A model generated the notes under the pieces. The model saw nothing but the letters and a program-made list of their open reading frames with translations, was not told where the DNA came from and made no database searches. Of a stretch of DNA of 64,000 bases, positions 37,738 through 46,754 are shown piece after piece. The stretch's first letter is position 1; every line of letters begins with the position of its first letter. The position numbers and the translations under genes were made by a program. The stretch is from Pseudomonas paraglycinae (GTDB taxonomy: Bacteria > Pseudomonadota > Gammaproteobacteria > Pseudomonadales > Pseudomonadaceae): positions 1 through 64,000 of the forward strand of contig NZ_BQHR01000001.1 in assembly GCF_021601625.1 (NCBI RefSeq), written 5' to 3'.

Positions 37738-38930
37738 CAGATGGTCCCTCGCAGCGGAGGGTTTTCATCGTTGAGGTAGTAATTGCCCACCGCGTGATAC
37801 TTCCAGCGTACCGGGTCGTGCAGGGTGTGCACCCGGGCGTTGCGCCAGTGGCGGTCGAGGCCGTGCTCGATCAGGGTGGCCTGGCTGCCGGCCAGTTCGA
37901 ACAGGGTGCTGCCGGCGGCCAGGGAGATTTCGGTGCTGATCGCCCGTGCTTCGGCGACGGCAATCGAGGCCGCTGCAACCGTCTCGGCATTGGTCTCGAC
38001 CTGGGCCGCATCGAGGAATTCGCCGGCGCGTTCGAGCAGGGCTTCGGTGGCGTGCAGGCGAATGCTCAGGTGGCCGAAGCTCTTGAGGGTCAGCGGGTCT
38101 TCGGTGGCTTTGTCGTTACCCGAATCGATCCATGGCCGGGTCTTGCTGCGCACGAAGTGCAGCGCATCTTCGTAGGCGGCGCGGGCGATGCCGGTGTCGA
38201 TGGCGGCGTGAAGGATCTGCGCCAACGGGCCGACCGGAGTCGGGCGCTCGAAAGCGCTCTGGAACGGAATGACGTCTTCGGCGGCGACATACACGTTTTC
38301 GAATACCACCGAGCCGCTGCCGGTGGTGCGCTGGCCGAAGCCGCTCCAGTCGTCGATCACGGTCAGGCCTTTGCTGTCGCGAGGGACGAAGGTCAATTGC
38401 TGCACGCCGTTTTCATCCACCACGGACGTTGGAATGCGTTGGGCGTAGATCGCACCGGTCGCATAGAACTTGCGACCGTTGATGCGAAAACCGCTGCCGT
38501 CGCGCTTGAGGCTAGTGACACGGTCATGGGCGGTCTTGGTGCCCAGTTCTGCCAGGGCATTGCCGAAGCGCTGGCCGGCGAGGACTTCGGCGTACAAACG
38601 TTGTTTCTGCTCGTGGCTGCCGTTCACCCGGAGCACTTCGAGGGCATAGAAATGGTTCTGTGGAATCTGCCCCAGCGAGCCGTCAGCCCGGGCAATCAGG
38701 GCGATGACTTTGGCCAGGGTCACGTTGGAAACGCCGGCGCCGCCGTACTCCTTGGGCACGCTGATGCCCCACAGGCCGGAGCGGGAAAACACGTCGAGTT
38801 CCGGCAGCGGCAGGCGGCGTTCGCGGTCACGCAGGTTGCTGTCGCGCTGGAAGTCTTCGGCCAGGTCGCTGGCGACGATCAGGGCTTGCTCGTCGCTGGT
38901 GATGACCGCGACGGGATGGGAAAAGGTCAT
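37737..38930 (-). CDS. SfnB-family sulfur-acquisition oxidoreductase (second copy)
   Basis: Acyl-CoA-dehydrogenase-fold flavoprotein related to DszC and SfnB, thought to mono-oxygenate organosulfur compounds. 397 residues. Family stretches: LPELDVFSRSGLWGISVPKE, AELGTKTAHDRVTSL, FRINGRKFYATGA, DDWSGFGQRTTGSGSVVFEN and the C-terminal HWRNARVHTLHDPVRWKYHA. It is a clear tandem paralogue of the preceding gene (24-nt gap). Both end in the same C-terminal motif but differ in the N-terminal third, so they may act on different substrates or as a heteromer. Confidence 0.9.
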   Translation of the reverse strand: MTFSHPVAVITSDEQALIVASDLAEDFQRDSNLRDRERRLPLPELDVFSRSGLWGISVPKEYGGAGVSNVTLAKVIALIARADGSLGQIPQNHFYALEVLRVNGSHEQKQRLYAEVLAGQRFGNALAELGTKTAHDRVTSLKRDGSGFRINGRKFYATGAIYAQRIPTSVVDENGVQQLTFVPRDSKGLTVIDDWSGFGQRTTGSGSVVFENVYVAAEDVIPFQSAFERPTPVGPLAQILHAAIDTGIARAAYEDALHFVRSKTRPWIDSGNDKATEDPLTLKSFGHLSIRLHATEALLERAGEFLDAAQVETNAETVAAASIAVAEARAISTEISLAAGSTLFELAGSQATLIEHGLDRHWRNARVHTLHDPVRWKYHAVGNYYLNDENPPLRGTI

Positions 38931-38954
38931 AGGTTTTCTCCAGATGTCTGGTCG

Positions 38955-40196
38955 TCAGATCCAGGAATGGCGAGCCGGCAACTTGCCGTTGAGGCGATAA
39001 GCGCCGACCGCGTGGTACTTCCAGCGCACCGGGTCGTGCAGGGTGTGCACCCGGGCGTTGCGCCAGTGACGGTCGAGGTTGAATTCGGCGAGGGTCGCGC
39101 GGCTGCCGGCCAGTTCGAAGAGTTTTTCGCTGGCCAGCAGCGAGATCTCAGTGGTCAGCACCTTGGCTTCGGCCACGGCAATCGAGGCGCGGGCGGCGGA
39201 CTCGGCGGTCAGTGGCGCGGCGTGCACCTGATCCAGCACCTGCCCGGCCTTGCGCAACAGCGCTTCGGCAGCGTGCAGTTCGATTTTCAGCTTACCGATG
39301 TCGGCGATCACGTAGAGATCGTCGCTGGCGCGCTCGACGTTGGCGTCGATCCACGGCCGGGCGCGAGTCTTGACGAACTCGATGGCGTCATCAATGGCGC
39401 CACGGGCGATGCCGGCGTCGATCGCCGCTTGAATCAGCTGCGACACCGCGCCTTGGGTGTTGGGTTTTTCGTTGATCTTCCAGTTGTCCACCACGAGGCC
39501 GGCATCGACCCGCACGTTGTTCAACAGGATCGTGCCGCTGGCGGTGGTGCGCTGGCCGAAACCGGACCAGTCATCGACGATGCGCAATCCCGGCGTGCCG
39601 CGACGGACAAAGGCCAGGACTTGCTTGCCGTCATCGTTGAGCGCCTTGACCGCCACCCAGTGGGCGAACAGGGCGCCGGTGGAATAGAACTTCTGGCCGT
39701 TGATCACGTAGTCATCGCCGTCAGCGGTGATGCGCGCTTTCAGTTCCAGGGTGTCCTTGGTGCCGCGTTCAGGCCCGGCATTACCGATGCGCCAGCCTTC
39801 GAGCACGCTCTGCAACAGTTGTTTTTTCTGCTGTTCGGTGGCGCTGCCGAGGATCAGGTTGATGATGCCGAACTGGTTTTGCGGGATCTGTCCCAGTGCC
39901 GGGTCGGCCGCGGAAATGATCGCGAACACTTCGGCCAGGGTCACGAAGGAAACCTGCGGGCCGCCGTACTCGCGCGGAATCGCGATGCTGCCGAGGCCGC
40001 TGCGGGTGAACTGTTCGATTTCCGACCACGGCAGCTTGCGCTGACTGTCACGTTTGGCGGCCTGCACGCGGGCGACTTGCGCCAGCTCATGGGCGGCCTT
40101 GATGGCTTGAGCGTCGTTGCGCAGCACTTGTGCGGGCAACAACAACGGGGCGATGTCCAGGTCACTCTGGACGTTTGCGTCTGCCAGACTGGACAT
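38955..40196 (-). CDS. SfnB-family sulfur-acquisition oxidoreductase (first copy)
   Basis: 413 residues, same family as the next gene. Motifs: LPWSEIEQFTRSGLGSIAIP, GPERGTKDTLELKARI, YVINGQKFYSTGALFAHWVA, DDWSGFGQRTTASGTILLNN and HWRNARVHTLHDPVRWKYHA. First large gene of the operon SfnB-SfnB-DszA-metQ-metN-metI. The ATG overlaps the stop of a 22-codon ORF (TGATG), and AAGGAG inside that ORF lies 8 nt upstream. Homologues in other pseudomonads are induced by sulfate limitation and used on sulfones and related compounds. Confidence 0.9.
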   Translation of the reverse strand: MSSLADANVQSDLDIAPLLLPAQVLRNDAQAIKAAHELAQVARVQAAKRDSQRKLPWSEIEQFTRSGLGSIAIPREYGGPQVSFVTLAEVFAIISAADPALGQIPQNQFGIINLILGSATEQQKKQLLQSVLEGWRIGNAGPERGTKDTLELKARITADGDDYVINGQKFYSTGALFAHWVAVKALNDDGKQVLAFVRRGTPGLRIVDDWSGFGQRTTASGTILLNNVRVDAGLVVDNWKINEKPNTQGAVSQLIQAAIDAGIARGAIDDAIEFVKTRARPWIDANVERASDDLYVIADIGKLKIELHAAEALLRKAGQVLDQVHAAPLTAESAARASIAVAEAKVLTTEISLLASEKLFELAGSRATLAEFNLDRHWRNARVHTLHDPVRWKYHAVGAYRLNGKLPARHSWI

Positions 40197-40264
40197 CAGT
40201 GCCGCTCCTTGGCTGCACGCAATGCCCTGGCGATCTGCACTGGGGTGATTGTGTTCCGGACCAT
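40196..40264 (-). CDS. 22-residue leader ORF upstream of the SfnB operon
   Basis: Starts at ATG 40264 with GAGG about 8 nt upstream. The peptide begins MVRNTITPVQIARAL and ends RAAKERH; its TGA shares bases with the ATG of the SfnB gene, so the two are translationally coupled. It contains the SfnB ribosome site. Not recognised. It could be a leader peptide controlling the operon or an incidental ORF. Confidence 0.45.
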   Translation of the reverse strand: MVRNTITPVQIARALRAAKERH

Positions 40265-40286
40265 GTTACCTACCTCACATCTCATG

Positions 40287-40309
40287 AAAAACGCCGCAAA
40301 AGTGCGGCG
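40287..40309 (-). terminator. Rho-independent terminator in the SfnB leader (minus strand)
   Basis: On the minus strand CGCCGCA-CTTT-TGCGGCG is followed by TTTTT. It stands about 25 nt upstream of the 22-codon ORF and downstream of the AT-rich promoter element. It could simply end the transcript of the gene at 40463-41227 or act as an attenuator. Confidence 0.75.
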
Positions 40310-40359
40310 AACGAAAGAATGTCCGGTGGTCCGGTTCATATACCCTAAGCGCGTATAAA

Positions 40360-40388
40360 ATTTAAATAAACTAACTTTTAGGAATATG
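40360..40388 (-). promoter_or_regulatory. AT-rich element upstream of the SfnB operon
   Basis: Minus strand CATATTCCTAAAAGTTAG then TTTATTTAAA. It is nearly the same as CTCATTCTAAAAAGTTATTT before tauA and CATATTCTTTTAAGTTATTT before sftR. A -10-like GGGTATATG follows at about 40334-40342. A shared site for a sulfur regulator such as CysB is an inference. Confidence 0.5.
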
Positions 40389-40462
40389 TATAGAAGGGGG
40401 CGTGGTCCGGTTGGTTAAGCGGGCGGCGGCGAGGGAAGGCGCCCCTCGCCGGTTGTCGTGGA

Positions 40463-41227
40463 TCAATTTTTTTGCGGCTCTGCCGCCTTCAGCGTTTCCT
40501 TGAGCGGCACCTTGAGGTAGGGATTCACACAACCGATCTTCAGTGTTCGCGGCGGCGCCCAGCGCGAGTTGTTGCCGACCCGGTCGAGGATGCAGTAGGT
40601 CACGTCCAGCCGCAGGTCCTCGCCGGCCTCGGTGATGATCGCCGGCGGCACCCAGACCTGAATCGGCTTGTCGATATCGGCCGTGGTGATGCGCGCCAGA
40701 TCCATCCGTACATCGCCCCAGCGCAGGGTGATGGCGTCGCCTTCGGCCATGTTCAGATAGGGCTCGATGGTCAGCGGTACGCCGCGTTTGATCTGGTTCG
40801 CGTTGACGCCTTGACGGCGAATGGTGTCGGGCAGGGTCACGGGGGCGAGTTGCTGGTTTTCGTCGCCACACAGCGCTGGAGGCTGTCCACCTGGGCAGTC
40901 GAGTTTGACCGTGACCCGCGCCGCTGCCGACAACGATGGTCCGTGACCCACCCGCATGACCCGGTAGTGGATGCGAGACGGACCGCTGGCGATAAAGCTC
41001 TCCGGCACACGCAGACTGACGGGGGTGGCGACGTCCTGCGCTGTCAGCACGTGAGAGGCGACATAGCAGTTGTTCCAGAACAGTTCGATCAGATCGCCGA
41101 TGTCCATGTCCGGGTAGGGCGGCACATCGACCAGCAGATGAGCCGCTGCTGCGAGGTTGATGCCGTGGTTTTGGGATGGCGCCAGGCTCGGCGCGGCCAG
41201 TTCGGGGATGTGCGAAGTGCGGGTCAT
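40463..41227 (-). CDS. Unknown beta-rich protein with Ig-like repeat segments
   Basis: Not assigned a function. 254 residues, no signal peptide or membrane helix. The ATG at 41227 has AAGGAGAGG 6 nt upstream. The protein seems to consist of two related beta-sandwich units: one around MDIGDLIELFWNNCYVASHV with SLRVPESFIASGPSRIHYRV, the other around MAEGDAITLRWGDVRMDLAR with QVWVPPAIITEAGEDLRLDV. Each has a short hydrophobic-acidic lead, a W-containing strand and a closing Tyr strand. Similar units occur in larger repeat proteins of pseudomonads. It stands alone between the SfnB operon and a cystine transporter. Confidence 0.7.
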   Translation of the reverse strand: MTRTSHIPELAAPSLAPSQNHGINLAAAAHLLVDVPPYPDMDIGDLIELFWNNCYVASHVLTAQDVATPVSLRVPESFIASGPSRIHYRVMRVGHGPSLSAAARVTVKLDCPGGQPPALCGDENQQLAPVTLPDTIRRQGVNANQIKRGVPLTIEPYLNMAEGDAITLRWGDVRMDLARITTADIDKPIQVWVPPAIITEAGEDLRLDVTYCILDRVGNNSRWAPPRTLKIGCVNPYLKVPLKETLKAAEPQKN

Positions 41228-41683
41228 GAAATCCTCTCCTTGAAGCCTTGCAGCGAAATCCGTTTCTGAAAGTTCAAAAGGCCAGAATTGCCTGGTAATA
41301 AAAACAGGATCTTTCGGCCAGTCGTTATTGGGTCTTGTTGATGTAGCGGGTTGCGATGAGTGACTAGATAAAAGTTCGCCGAATGGCATGTCAACGGACA
41401 GGATTATTTAATTGAAGAATTACGGATTTATCAGAAGCTTCCTACACGGATAAGGCACTCTACCTATTCTCCATAGCGAATCGGGCCACAGCTTTTGCCG
41501 GATTTTATTGTTCTGCCGTCGGTCGGTTTGTACAGCTGGAAATTTGGAGGGGACGAACTTTAATCGCGGGGAGACTGTTGCAGGACATATATATGTAATG
41601 CAGTCACTTGATTAAGTTTTTATTTGGGAGGGTGTAAGCGAAACTTCCGTCCATGGAAGTTTGTATTCGGGGAAGTTTGCAGG
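41228..41683. other. 456-bp gene-free region
   Basis: No ORF with a ribosome site was found. It should carry the promoter of the gene at 40463-41227. A perfect hairpin AAACTTCC-GTCCAT-GGAAGTTT lies at 41641-41662, 22 nt after the end of the cystine ATPase gene. It has no T-run but may end or protect that transcript. The middle (41400-41630) is AT-rich compared with the surroundings. Confidence 0.5.
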
Positions 41684-42433
41684 TCAGCCGTTGTTTCTGA
41701 ACTTGCTGAGGAACTGTCGAGTGCGTTCTTCTTGCGGATTGGCAAACAACGCTTTCGCTTCACCTTGTTCGACGATCACGCCTTTGTCGAAAAACACCAC
41801 GCGGTTGGCCACATCACGGGCGAACGCCATTTCGTGGGTGACGATGACCATGGTGCGTTTCTCCTCGGCGAGGCCGCGGATGGTTGCCAGCACTTCACCT
41901 ACCAGTTCCGGATCGAGGGCCGAGGTCGGCTCGTCGAACAGGATCACTTCCGGCTCCATCGCCAGCGCCCGGGCAATCGCCACGCGCTGTTGCTGGCCAC
42001 CGGACAGGCGCCGTGGGTAGGCGTCTTCCTTGCCCGCCAGGCCGACCTTGGCCAGCAGCTTCTTGCCCAGGGCAATGGCTGCATCGCGGGGCGTCTTCTT
42101 GACCACGATCGGGCCTTCGATGACGTTTTCCAGCGCGGTGCGGTGGGGGAACAGGTTGAAGTTCTGGAACACGAAGCCCACGTGCTGGCGCAGGTTGCGC
42201 ACCAGGCTCTGCTGCTGGTTCAGCGGGCGGCTGGTATCGATCTCGATCTCGCCAACCTTGATCCGGCCGCTGGTGGGTTGTTCGAGGAAGTTCAGGCAGC
42301 GCAGGAACGTGGTCTTGCCCGAGCCGCTGGGGCCGATGATTGCCACGACCTCACCTTCCTTCACCTCCAGATCAATGCCGTTGAGCACGACTTGACCCTT
42401 GAACTGCTTTGTCAGTTTTTCCACGACAATCAT
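41684..42433 (-). CDS. tcyN: Cystine ABC transporter ATPase (TcyN/YecC type)
   Basis: 249 residues. Walker [11 protein letters not shown]-loop VFQNFNLFPHRTA, signature LSGGQQQRVAIARAL, Walker B VILFDEPTSALDPE, switch IVTHEMAFA. Energises the importer formed with the next two genes upstream. The operon (binding protein, permease, ATPase) lies beside D-cysteine desulfhydrase, the same association as E. coli tcyJ-dcyD-tcyL-tcyN, which supports cystine as substrate. Confidence 0.88.
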   Translation of the reverse strand: MIVVEKLTKQFKGQVVLNGIDLEVKEGEVVAIIGPSGSGKTTFLRCLNFLEQPTSGRIKVGEIEIDTSRPLNQQQSLVRNLRQHVGFVFQNFNLFPHRTALENVIEGPIVVKKTPRDAAIALGKKLLAKVGLAGKEDAYPRRLSGGQQQRVAIARALAMEPEVILFDEPTSALDPELVGEVLATIRGLAEEKRTMVIVTHEMAFARDVANRVVFFDKGVIVEQGEAKALFANPQEERTRQFLSKFRNNG

Positions 42434-42437
42434 GGGG

Positions 42438-43103
42438 TCAGGACTCCTGGTCGTGCCGATTGACCCGCTCTTCCAACTTGTTCTGGAAGTGCGACAGCAC
42501 CGTGGCCAGAATCCAGTAGATCAGCGCGGCGGCAAGATACATGGTGAAGACTTCGAAAGTCCGGGCGGTAATCAGCTGTGCCTGACGGAACAGCTCCGGC
42601 ACCTGAATGGTGGCGGCCAGTGCGGTGTCCTTGACCAGCGAAATGAAGCTGTTGCCCAGCGGCGGCAAGGCCGTGCGCATGGCCTGCGGCAGGATGGCCC
42701 GGCGCAGGGTCTGCGCGCGGGTCATGCCGATGCTCGCAGCGGCTTCCCACTGGCCGCGTTCGATCGAACCGATTGCGGACCGCAGGATTTCACAGGCGTA
42801 GGCGGCCATGTTCAGCGAGAAGCCGATCAGTGCCGCCGGCAGCGGGTCGAGTTCCATGCCCAATTGCGGCAAGCCGTAATAGATCACGAACAGTTGCACC
42901 AGCAACGGCGTGCCGCGAAAGAACGACACGTAGATGCGAGCCAGCCAGCTGACCGACTTGAAGCGCGACAGGCGCATCAACGCCAGGCCAAAGCCCAGCA
43001 GCAGGCCGAAGAACATGCCGCCGAGGCTGAGGATTACCGTGTAGTACGCGCCCTTCAACAGGAAGGGCGCGGAGTCCAGAGCGAGTTGGAAAGCTTCTTC
43101 CAT
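42438..43103 (-). CDS. tcyL: Cystine ABC transporter permease (TcyL/YecS type)
   Basis: 221 residues, HisM family. Membrane segments include GAYYTVILSLGGMFFGLLLGF; the family block is YVSFFRGTPLLVQLFVIYYG and the EAA region is ERGQWEAAASIGMTRAQTLR. One base of its ATG is shared with the stop of the binding-protein gene (TAATG). Probably a homodimer over the TcyN pair, since only one permease is encoded. Confidence 0.88.
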   Translation of the reverse strand: MEEAFQLALDSAPFLLKGAYYTVILSLGGMFFGLLLGFGLALMRLSRFKSVSWLARIYVSFFRGTPLLVQLFVIYYGLPQLGMELDPLPAALIGFSLNMAAYACEILRSAIGSIERGQWEAAASIGMTRAQTLRRAILPQAMRTALPPLGNSFISLVKDTALAATIQVPELFRQAQLITARTFEVFTMYLAAALIYWILATVLSHFQNKLEERVNRHDQES

Positions 43104-43903
43104 TATTGGGTGACGTCAGCGTTGAAGTATTTCTTGGACAGCTTCTCAAGGGTGCCGTCGGCACGCAGTTCGTCGAGGGCCTTGTTCACGGCGGCCAGCA
43201 GTTCAGGCTCGCCTTTGCGCAGGGCGATACCGGCTTCCTGACGCGAGAAGGCTTCACCGGCGGCGACGGTTTTCGGCGCTTTCTTGGCGTATTCCAGTGC
43301 AGCCAGACGGTCGATCAGGATCGCGTCGGTACGGCCGTTGTTCAGGTCGGCGAACTTGGTCGGATCATCGTCGTAGGTGCGCACGTCGGCCCCCGGCACG
43401 TTGGCGCGGACCCATTGTTCGTAGTTGGTGCCCAGGCCTACGCCGACTTTCTTGCCGGACAGGTCAGCGGCGGACTTGATGTTCAGCGCAGCTTCCTTGT
43501 CCTTCAGCACCAGCGCCTGAATCCCGGAGATGGTGTAGGGCTCGGAGAAGTCATACTTCTTCTTGCGCTCGTCGGAGATGGTCACTTGGTTGACCACGAC
43601 GTCCAGACGCTTGGATTCCAGGGCTGCGAGGATGCCGTCCCATTTGGTCGGCTGAATCTTGGCCTTCACGCCCAGCTTCTTGGCCAGGGCTTCGGACAGC
43701 TCGACTTCGAAACCCGACAGCTTGCCGTCGGCATCGACGAAGCTGAACGGTGGGTAAGTGCCTTCCAGGCCGACGTTGATAACGCCTTTGTCCTTGATCT
43801 GTTGCAGTTGCTCACCGGCAACGGCGTTGCTGATCAGACCGGCGCTCAGTGCCAGGCCCAGCGAACCTACCAGCAGATTTCGACGTAGTGCGGAAAAAAT
43901 CAT
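43103..43903 (-). CDS. tcyJ: Cystine-binding periplasmic protein (TcyJ/FliY type)
   Basis: 266 residues; a signal peptide (LVGSLGLALSAGLISNAVAG) ends near residue 29. SBP_bac_3 motifs: VINVGLEGTYPPFSFVDADG, LSGFEVELSEALAKKLG, KWDGILAALESKRLDVVVNQ and VGVGLGTNYEQWVR. The match to FliY of E. coli is good by motif and length. GGGG lies 7 nt before the ATG. First gene of tcyJ-tcyL-tcyN. Confidence 0.9.
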   Translation of the reverse strand: MIFSALRRNLLVGSLGLALSAGLISNAVAGEQLQQIKDKGVINVGLEGTYPPFSFVDADGKLSGFEVELSEALAKKLGVKAKIQPTKWDGILAALESKRLDVVVNQVTISDERKKKYDFSEPYTISGIQALVLKDKEAALNIKSAADLSGKKVGVGLGTNYEQWVRANVPGADVRTYDDDPTKFADLNNGRTDAILIDRLAALEYAKKAPKTVAAGEAFSRQEAGIALRKGEPELLAAVNKALDELRADGTLEKLSKKYFNADVTQ

Positions 43904-44113
43904 GACAAGCCCCTGTGTTTTCTTATGGAAGACGCTTAAGGAAAGTTGGCGAATCCGGGAATTGGACGACAGCGCTATCCTGCCTTAAAGCAGCTTATGC
44001 GTCTCTCGCGAAATTCGCCTGCGGCGAGACTATATGACGGTTCTTTTAGAATGGAAAATAATGAATTTTCCATTTGTTATTCTTGTGTGGAATATGTGTT
44101 TTTCGTATTTCGG

Positions 44114-44200
44114 TTGCTCCCACATGCTGCGTGGGATCGCTTCAACGGCGGCAAGGGACGCGGAGCGTCCCGGGCTGCATTCCCACGCAGAGCGTGGGAA
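44114..44200. repeat. REP cluster with three hairpins
   Basis: Three stems in a row: TCCCAC/GTGGGA (about 44118-44135), GGGACGC-GGA-GCGTCCC (44155-44171) and TTCCCACGC-AGA-GCGTGGGAA (44180-44200). The last has the same core as 6178-6208. It occupies the gap after dcyD; the rest of the 304-bp gap is an AT-rich stretch with the tcyJ promoter. Confidence 0.8.
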
Positions 44201-44208
44201 CGAGCGCA

Positions 44209-45213
44209 TCAGAGAAAATCCTTGTATGCGAACAACGCCGGGGCGCCGCCGGTGTGCAGGAAGATGATCGGGCCGTCGTCGAAACGCCCGCGGCCAATGC
44301 CGTCGAGCAGCCCGGCCATGGCCTTGCCGGTGTAGACCGGATCGAGCAGCACGGCGTCCTGGCTGGCCAGCAGTTTCACCGCCGCCAGTGTCCCGGCGTT
44401 CGGCTCGCCGTAGCGCGGGCCGAAGTATTCGTCCCACAACTCGACCTTGAAACTGTCCGGCAGCGCCACGCCCAGCAGGTCGGCGGTGCGTTCGGCCAGG
44501 CCCTGGACTTTCGGGCGCTGGTCTTCTTCGCTGCGCGAGACGGTCACGCCGATCACCGGCAGTTGCGGCAGCGCCTCGCTCAACGCCAGCGCCAGACCGC
44601 TGTGAGTGCCGGCACTGCCCGAGGCCAGGACCACGGCGGAGAATTGCAGGCCGGTGTCTTTGATCTGCTCTGCCAGCTCCAGACCGGCGCGCACGTAACC
44701 CAGCGCGCCGAGGGCGTTGGAGCCACCGATCGGCACCAGGTACGGCTTCTTGCCGTTGCTGCGCAGGCGCACGGCGAGGGCGGCCAGTTGTTCGTCGGCG
44801 TTGTCGAGGTTGTCGACCAGCTCGACCTTGGTGTCGAACAGGTCCAGCAGCAGGCGATTGCCGTTGCCGGTGTAGTTGCTGTCGTCGGTGCCCAGCGGGT
44901 TTTCCAGCAGGGCCACGCAGCCCAGACCCAGTTTCGCGGCCAGCGCTGCGGTCTGGCGAACGTGGTTCGATTGCAGTGCGCCGGCGGTGATCAAGGTGTC
45001 CGCGCCTTGGGCGAGGGCATCGGCGGCGAGGTATTCGAGCTTGCGCAACTTGTTACCGCCCATGGCCAGAGGCGTCAGGTCATCGCGCTTGATGTAGACA
45101 TCGCGGCCGAGCCAGGTGGACAGGCGCTCGAGTTTTTCCAGTGGGGTCGGTTGGCCGAGCAGGTCAAGGCGGTTAAAGCGGTCCAGCTGTTGTTTGATCG
45201 GTTGTGTGGACAT
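44209..45213 (-). CDS. dcyD: D-cysteine desulfhydrase
   Basis: PLP enzyme splitting D-cysteine to pyruvate, H2S and ammonia, of the ACC-deaminase family. 334 residues. The PLP lysine is K55 in [11 protein letters not shown]; the phosphate and substrate loops are seen in [20 protein letters not shown] and [15 protein letters not shown], and the C-terminal part in [19 protein letters not shown]. The ATG at 45213 (MSTQPIKQQ) with GGAA upstream is used; farther in-frame starts would run into the divergent epsC promoter. Its place next to the cystine importer suggests detoxification and sulfur release from imported D-cyst(e)ine. Confidence 0.9.
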   Translation of the reverse strand: MSTQPIKQQLDRFNRLDLLGQPTPLEKLERLSTWLGRDVYIKRDDLTPLAMGGNKLRKLEYLAADALAQGADTLITAGALQSNHVRQTAALAAKLGLGCVALLENPLGTDDSNYTGNGNRLLLDLFDTKVELVDNLDNADEQLAALAVRLRSNGKKPYLVPIGGSNALGALGYVRAGLELAEQIKDTGLQFSAVVLASGSAGTHSGLALALSEALPQLPVIGVTVSRSEEDQRPKVQGLAERTADLLGVALPDSFKVELWDEYFGPRYGEPNAGTLAAVKLLASQDAVLLDPVYTGKAMAGLLDGIGRGRFDDGPIIFLHTGGAPALFAYKDFL

Positions 45214-45403
45214 GGTTCCGTACTGATGCAAGGAGATGTCAGGACTATAGGCACGCCGATTTACCGGGGCAACCGCCAATCGCTTATAGCCAAATGTGCT
45301 TAAGCCAGCACTATCGGTTCTTAATTCGCGCCCGTGGGCTTGCCGTAAAGTAGTCGCCGTTGACGCGGCCAGACAGTCCGGCCGCCCGTGAGGAGTCTTT
45401 ACC

Positions 45404-46330
45404 GTGAGCGAGCGTTCCAGCCATTGGCAATTGCAGACCATCGTCAGCCAGCTGCGTACTGCGCGGGATCAGTGGCGGGCACAAAATGGCCGTGCTTCCG
45501 GAGAGCAGGGCGGACGCGAGTTGCCGTCCCGTGATGCGATGGCGCAGATTCTGGAAGCCCTGTGCGGCGCACTGTTTCCGATGCGGCTGGGGCCGGTGGA
45601 TCTGCGTGAGGAGAGCGAGGATTTCTACGTCGGCCATACCCTCGACGTCGCGCTGAATGCATTGCTGGCCCAGGCACGACTCGAACTGCGTTACGTCGCC
45701 CGTCACAGTGCTCAGGCCGACACTGAAGTCGAGGCGCAGGCGATCAGGATCATCCAGGATTTCGCCCTCGCGTTGCCGGGCTTGCGCAGCCTGCTCGACA
45801 CTGATGTGCTGGCCGCCTACCACGGCGATCCGGCGGCGCGCAGCGTCGATGAAGTGCTGCTGTGCTATCCGGGGATTCTGGCGGTGATTCACCATCGTCT
45901 GGCTCACCATTTGTATCGCGCGGGCCTGCCGTTGCTGGCGCGGATCAGTTCGGAAATCGCCCACTCGGCGACCGGCATCGATATTCACCCGGGCGCGCAG
46001 ATCGGCCGCAGTTTCTTCATCGACCACGGGACGGGCGTGGTGATCGGCGAGACCGCGATCATCGGCGAGCGCGTCAGGATTTATCAGGCGGTAACCCTCG
46101 GCGCCAAACGCTTCCCGGCGGACGAGGACGGCCAGTTGCAGAAAGGCCATCCACGCCATCCGATCGTCGAGGACGACGTGGTGATTTACGCCGGGGCGAC
46201 GATCCTCGGACGGATCACCATTGGCAAAGGCTCGACCATCGGCGGCAATGTGTGGCTGACTCGCAGCGTGCCGGCCGGGTGCAACCTGACCCAGGCCAAT
46301 CTGCAGCATGATGACGGGACGCAGAAGTGA
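45404..46330 (+). CDS. epsC: Serine O-acetyltransferase EpsC/CysE
   Basis: Acetylates L-serine with acetyl-CoA to O-acetylserine, the precursor of cysteine and the source of the CysB inducer. 308 residues. A helical N-terminal domain (to about 165) is followed by a left-handed beta-helix with hexapeptide repeats ([60 protein letters not shown]). The start is GTG at 45404, with AGGAG 7 nt upstream. It diverges from dcyD over a 190-bp gap. It matches the longer EpsC form kept beside sulfur-scavenging genes; a housekeeping cysE is likely to exist elsewhere (inference). Confidence 0.9.
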   Translation: MSERSSHWQLQTIVSQLRTARDQWRAQNGRASGEQGGRELPSRDAMAQILEALCGALFPMRLGPVDLREESEDFYVGHTLDVALNALLAQARLELRYVARHSAQADTEVEAQAIRIIQDFALALPGLRSLLDTDVLAAYHGDPAARSVDEVLLCYPGILAVIHHRLAHHLYRAGLPLLARISSEIAHSATGIDIHPGAQIGRSFFIDHGTGVVIGETAIIGERVRIYQAVTLGAKRFPADEDGQLQKGHPRHPIVEDDVVIYAGATILGRITIGKGSTIGGNVWLTRSVPAGCNLTQANLQHDDGTQK

Positions 46331-46345
46331 GGCACTAAAGGGCTA

Positions 46346-46634
46346 CCCTCACCCCAGCCCTCTCCCCGGGGGAGAGGGAGCCGACCGAGGTGTCTGGCGC
46401 TGTACATCGACCTGAAACACCGAGTCGATTATGGATTCAGCGAAGCACTTTCACGTCGGCGTATTTCTTGAATATCCCCTAATCAGTCCCTCTCCCTGAG
46501 GTGAGGGGGCCTATACATCGATCTGAAAAAACCAGTCGATTATGGATTCGGTACAGCAAGATCAGGTCGGCGAAACTCTCAAGCATCCCCCAATCAGTCC
46601 CCTCTCCCCCCGGGAGAGGGTTAGGGTGAGGGCG
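46346..46634. repeat. Composite repeat, copy 4 plus a fused partial copy
   Basis: 46346-46508 is a copy with a degraded right end (CCCTCTCCCTGAGGTGAGGG). It is directly followed by a second core and right arm (46510-46634: ACATCGATCTGAAAAAACC, CAGTCGATTATGGATTC, GAGAGGGTTAGGGTGAGGG). So two elements have merged tail to body, in the gap between epsC and betT. Confidence 0.88.
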
Positions 46635-46754
46635 CTTTTGACTTTGATTTTTCCACTGAACGAATCCGCCCAAACCCCCGTCATACCCAACCTTGAGCTA
46701 GCGTACGAAAGGTACCGCTGAGCCCTGCGATTAGTCCTGAGCGTACTATCCATG

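Noticed and set aside
37794-40358. Plus-strand open frame of 854 codons opposite the two SfnB genes
   Set aside because: It reads through two genes and the promoter gap in antisense; the product has an internal repeat only because the two SfnB genes are paralogues.
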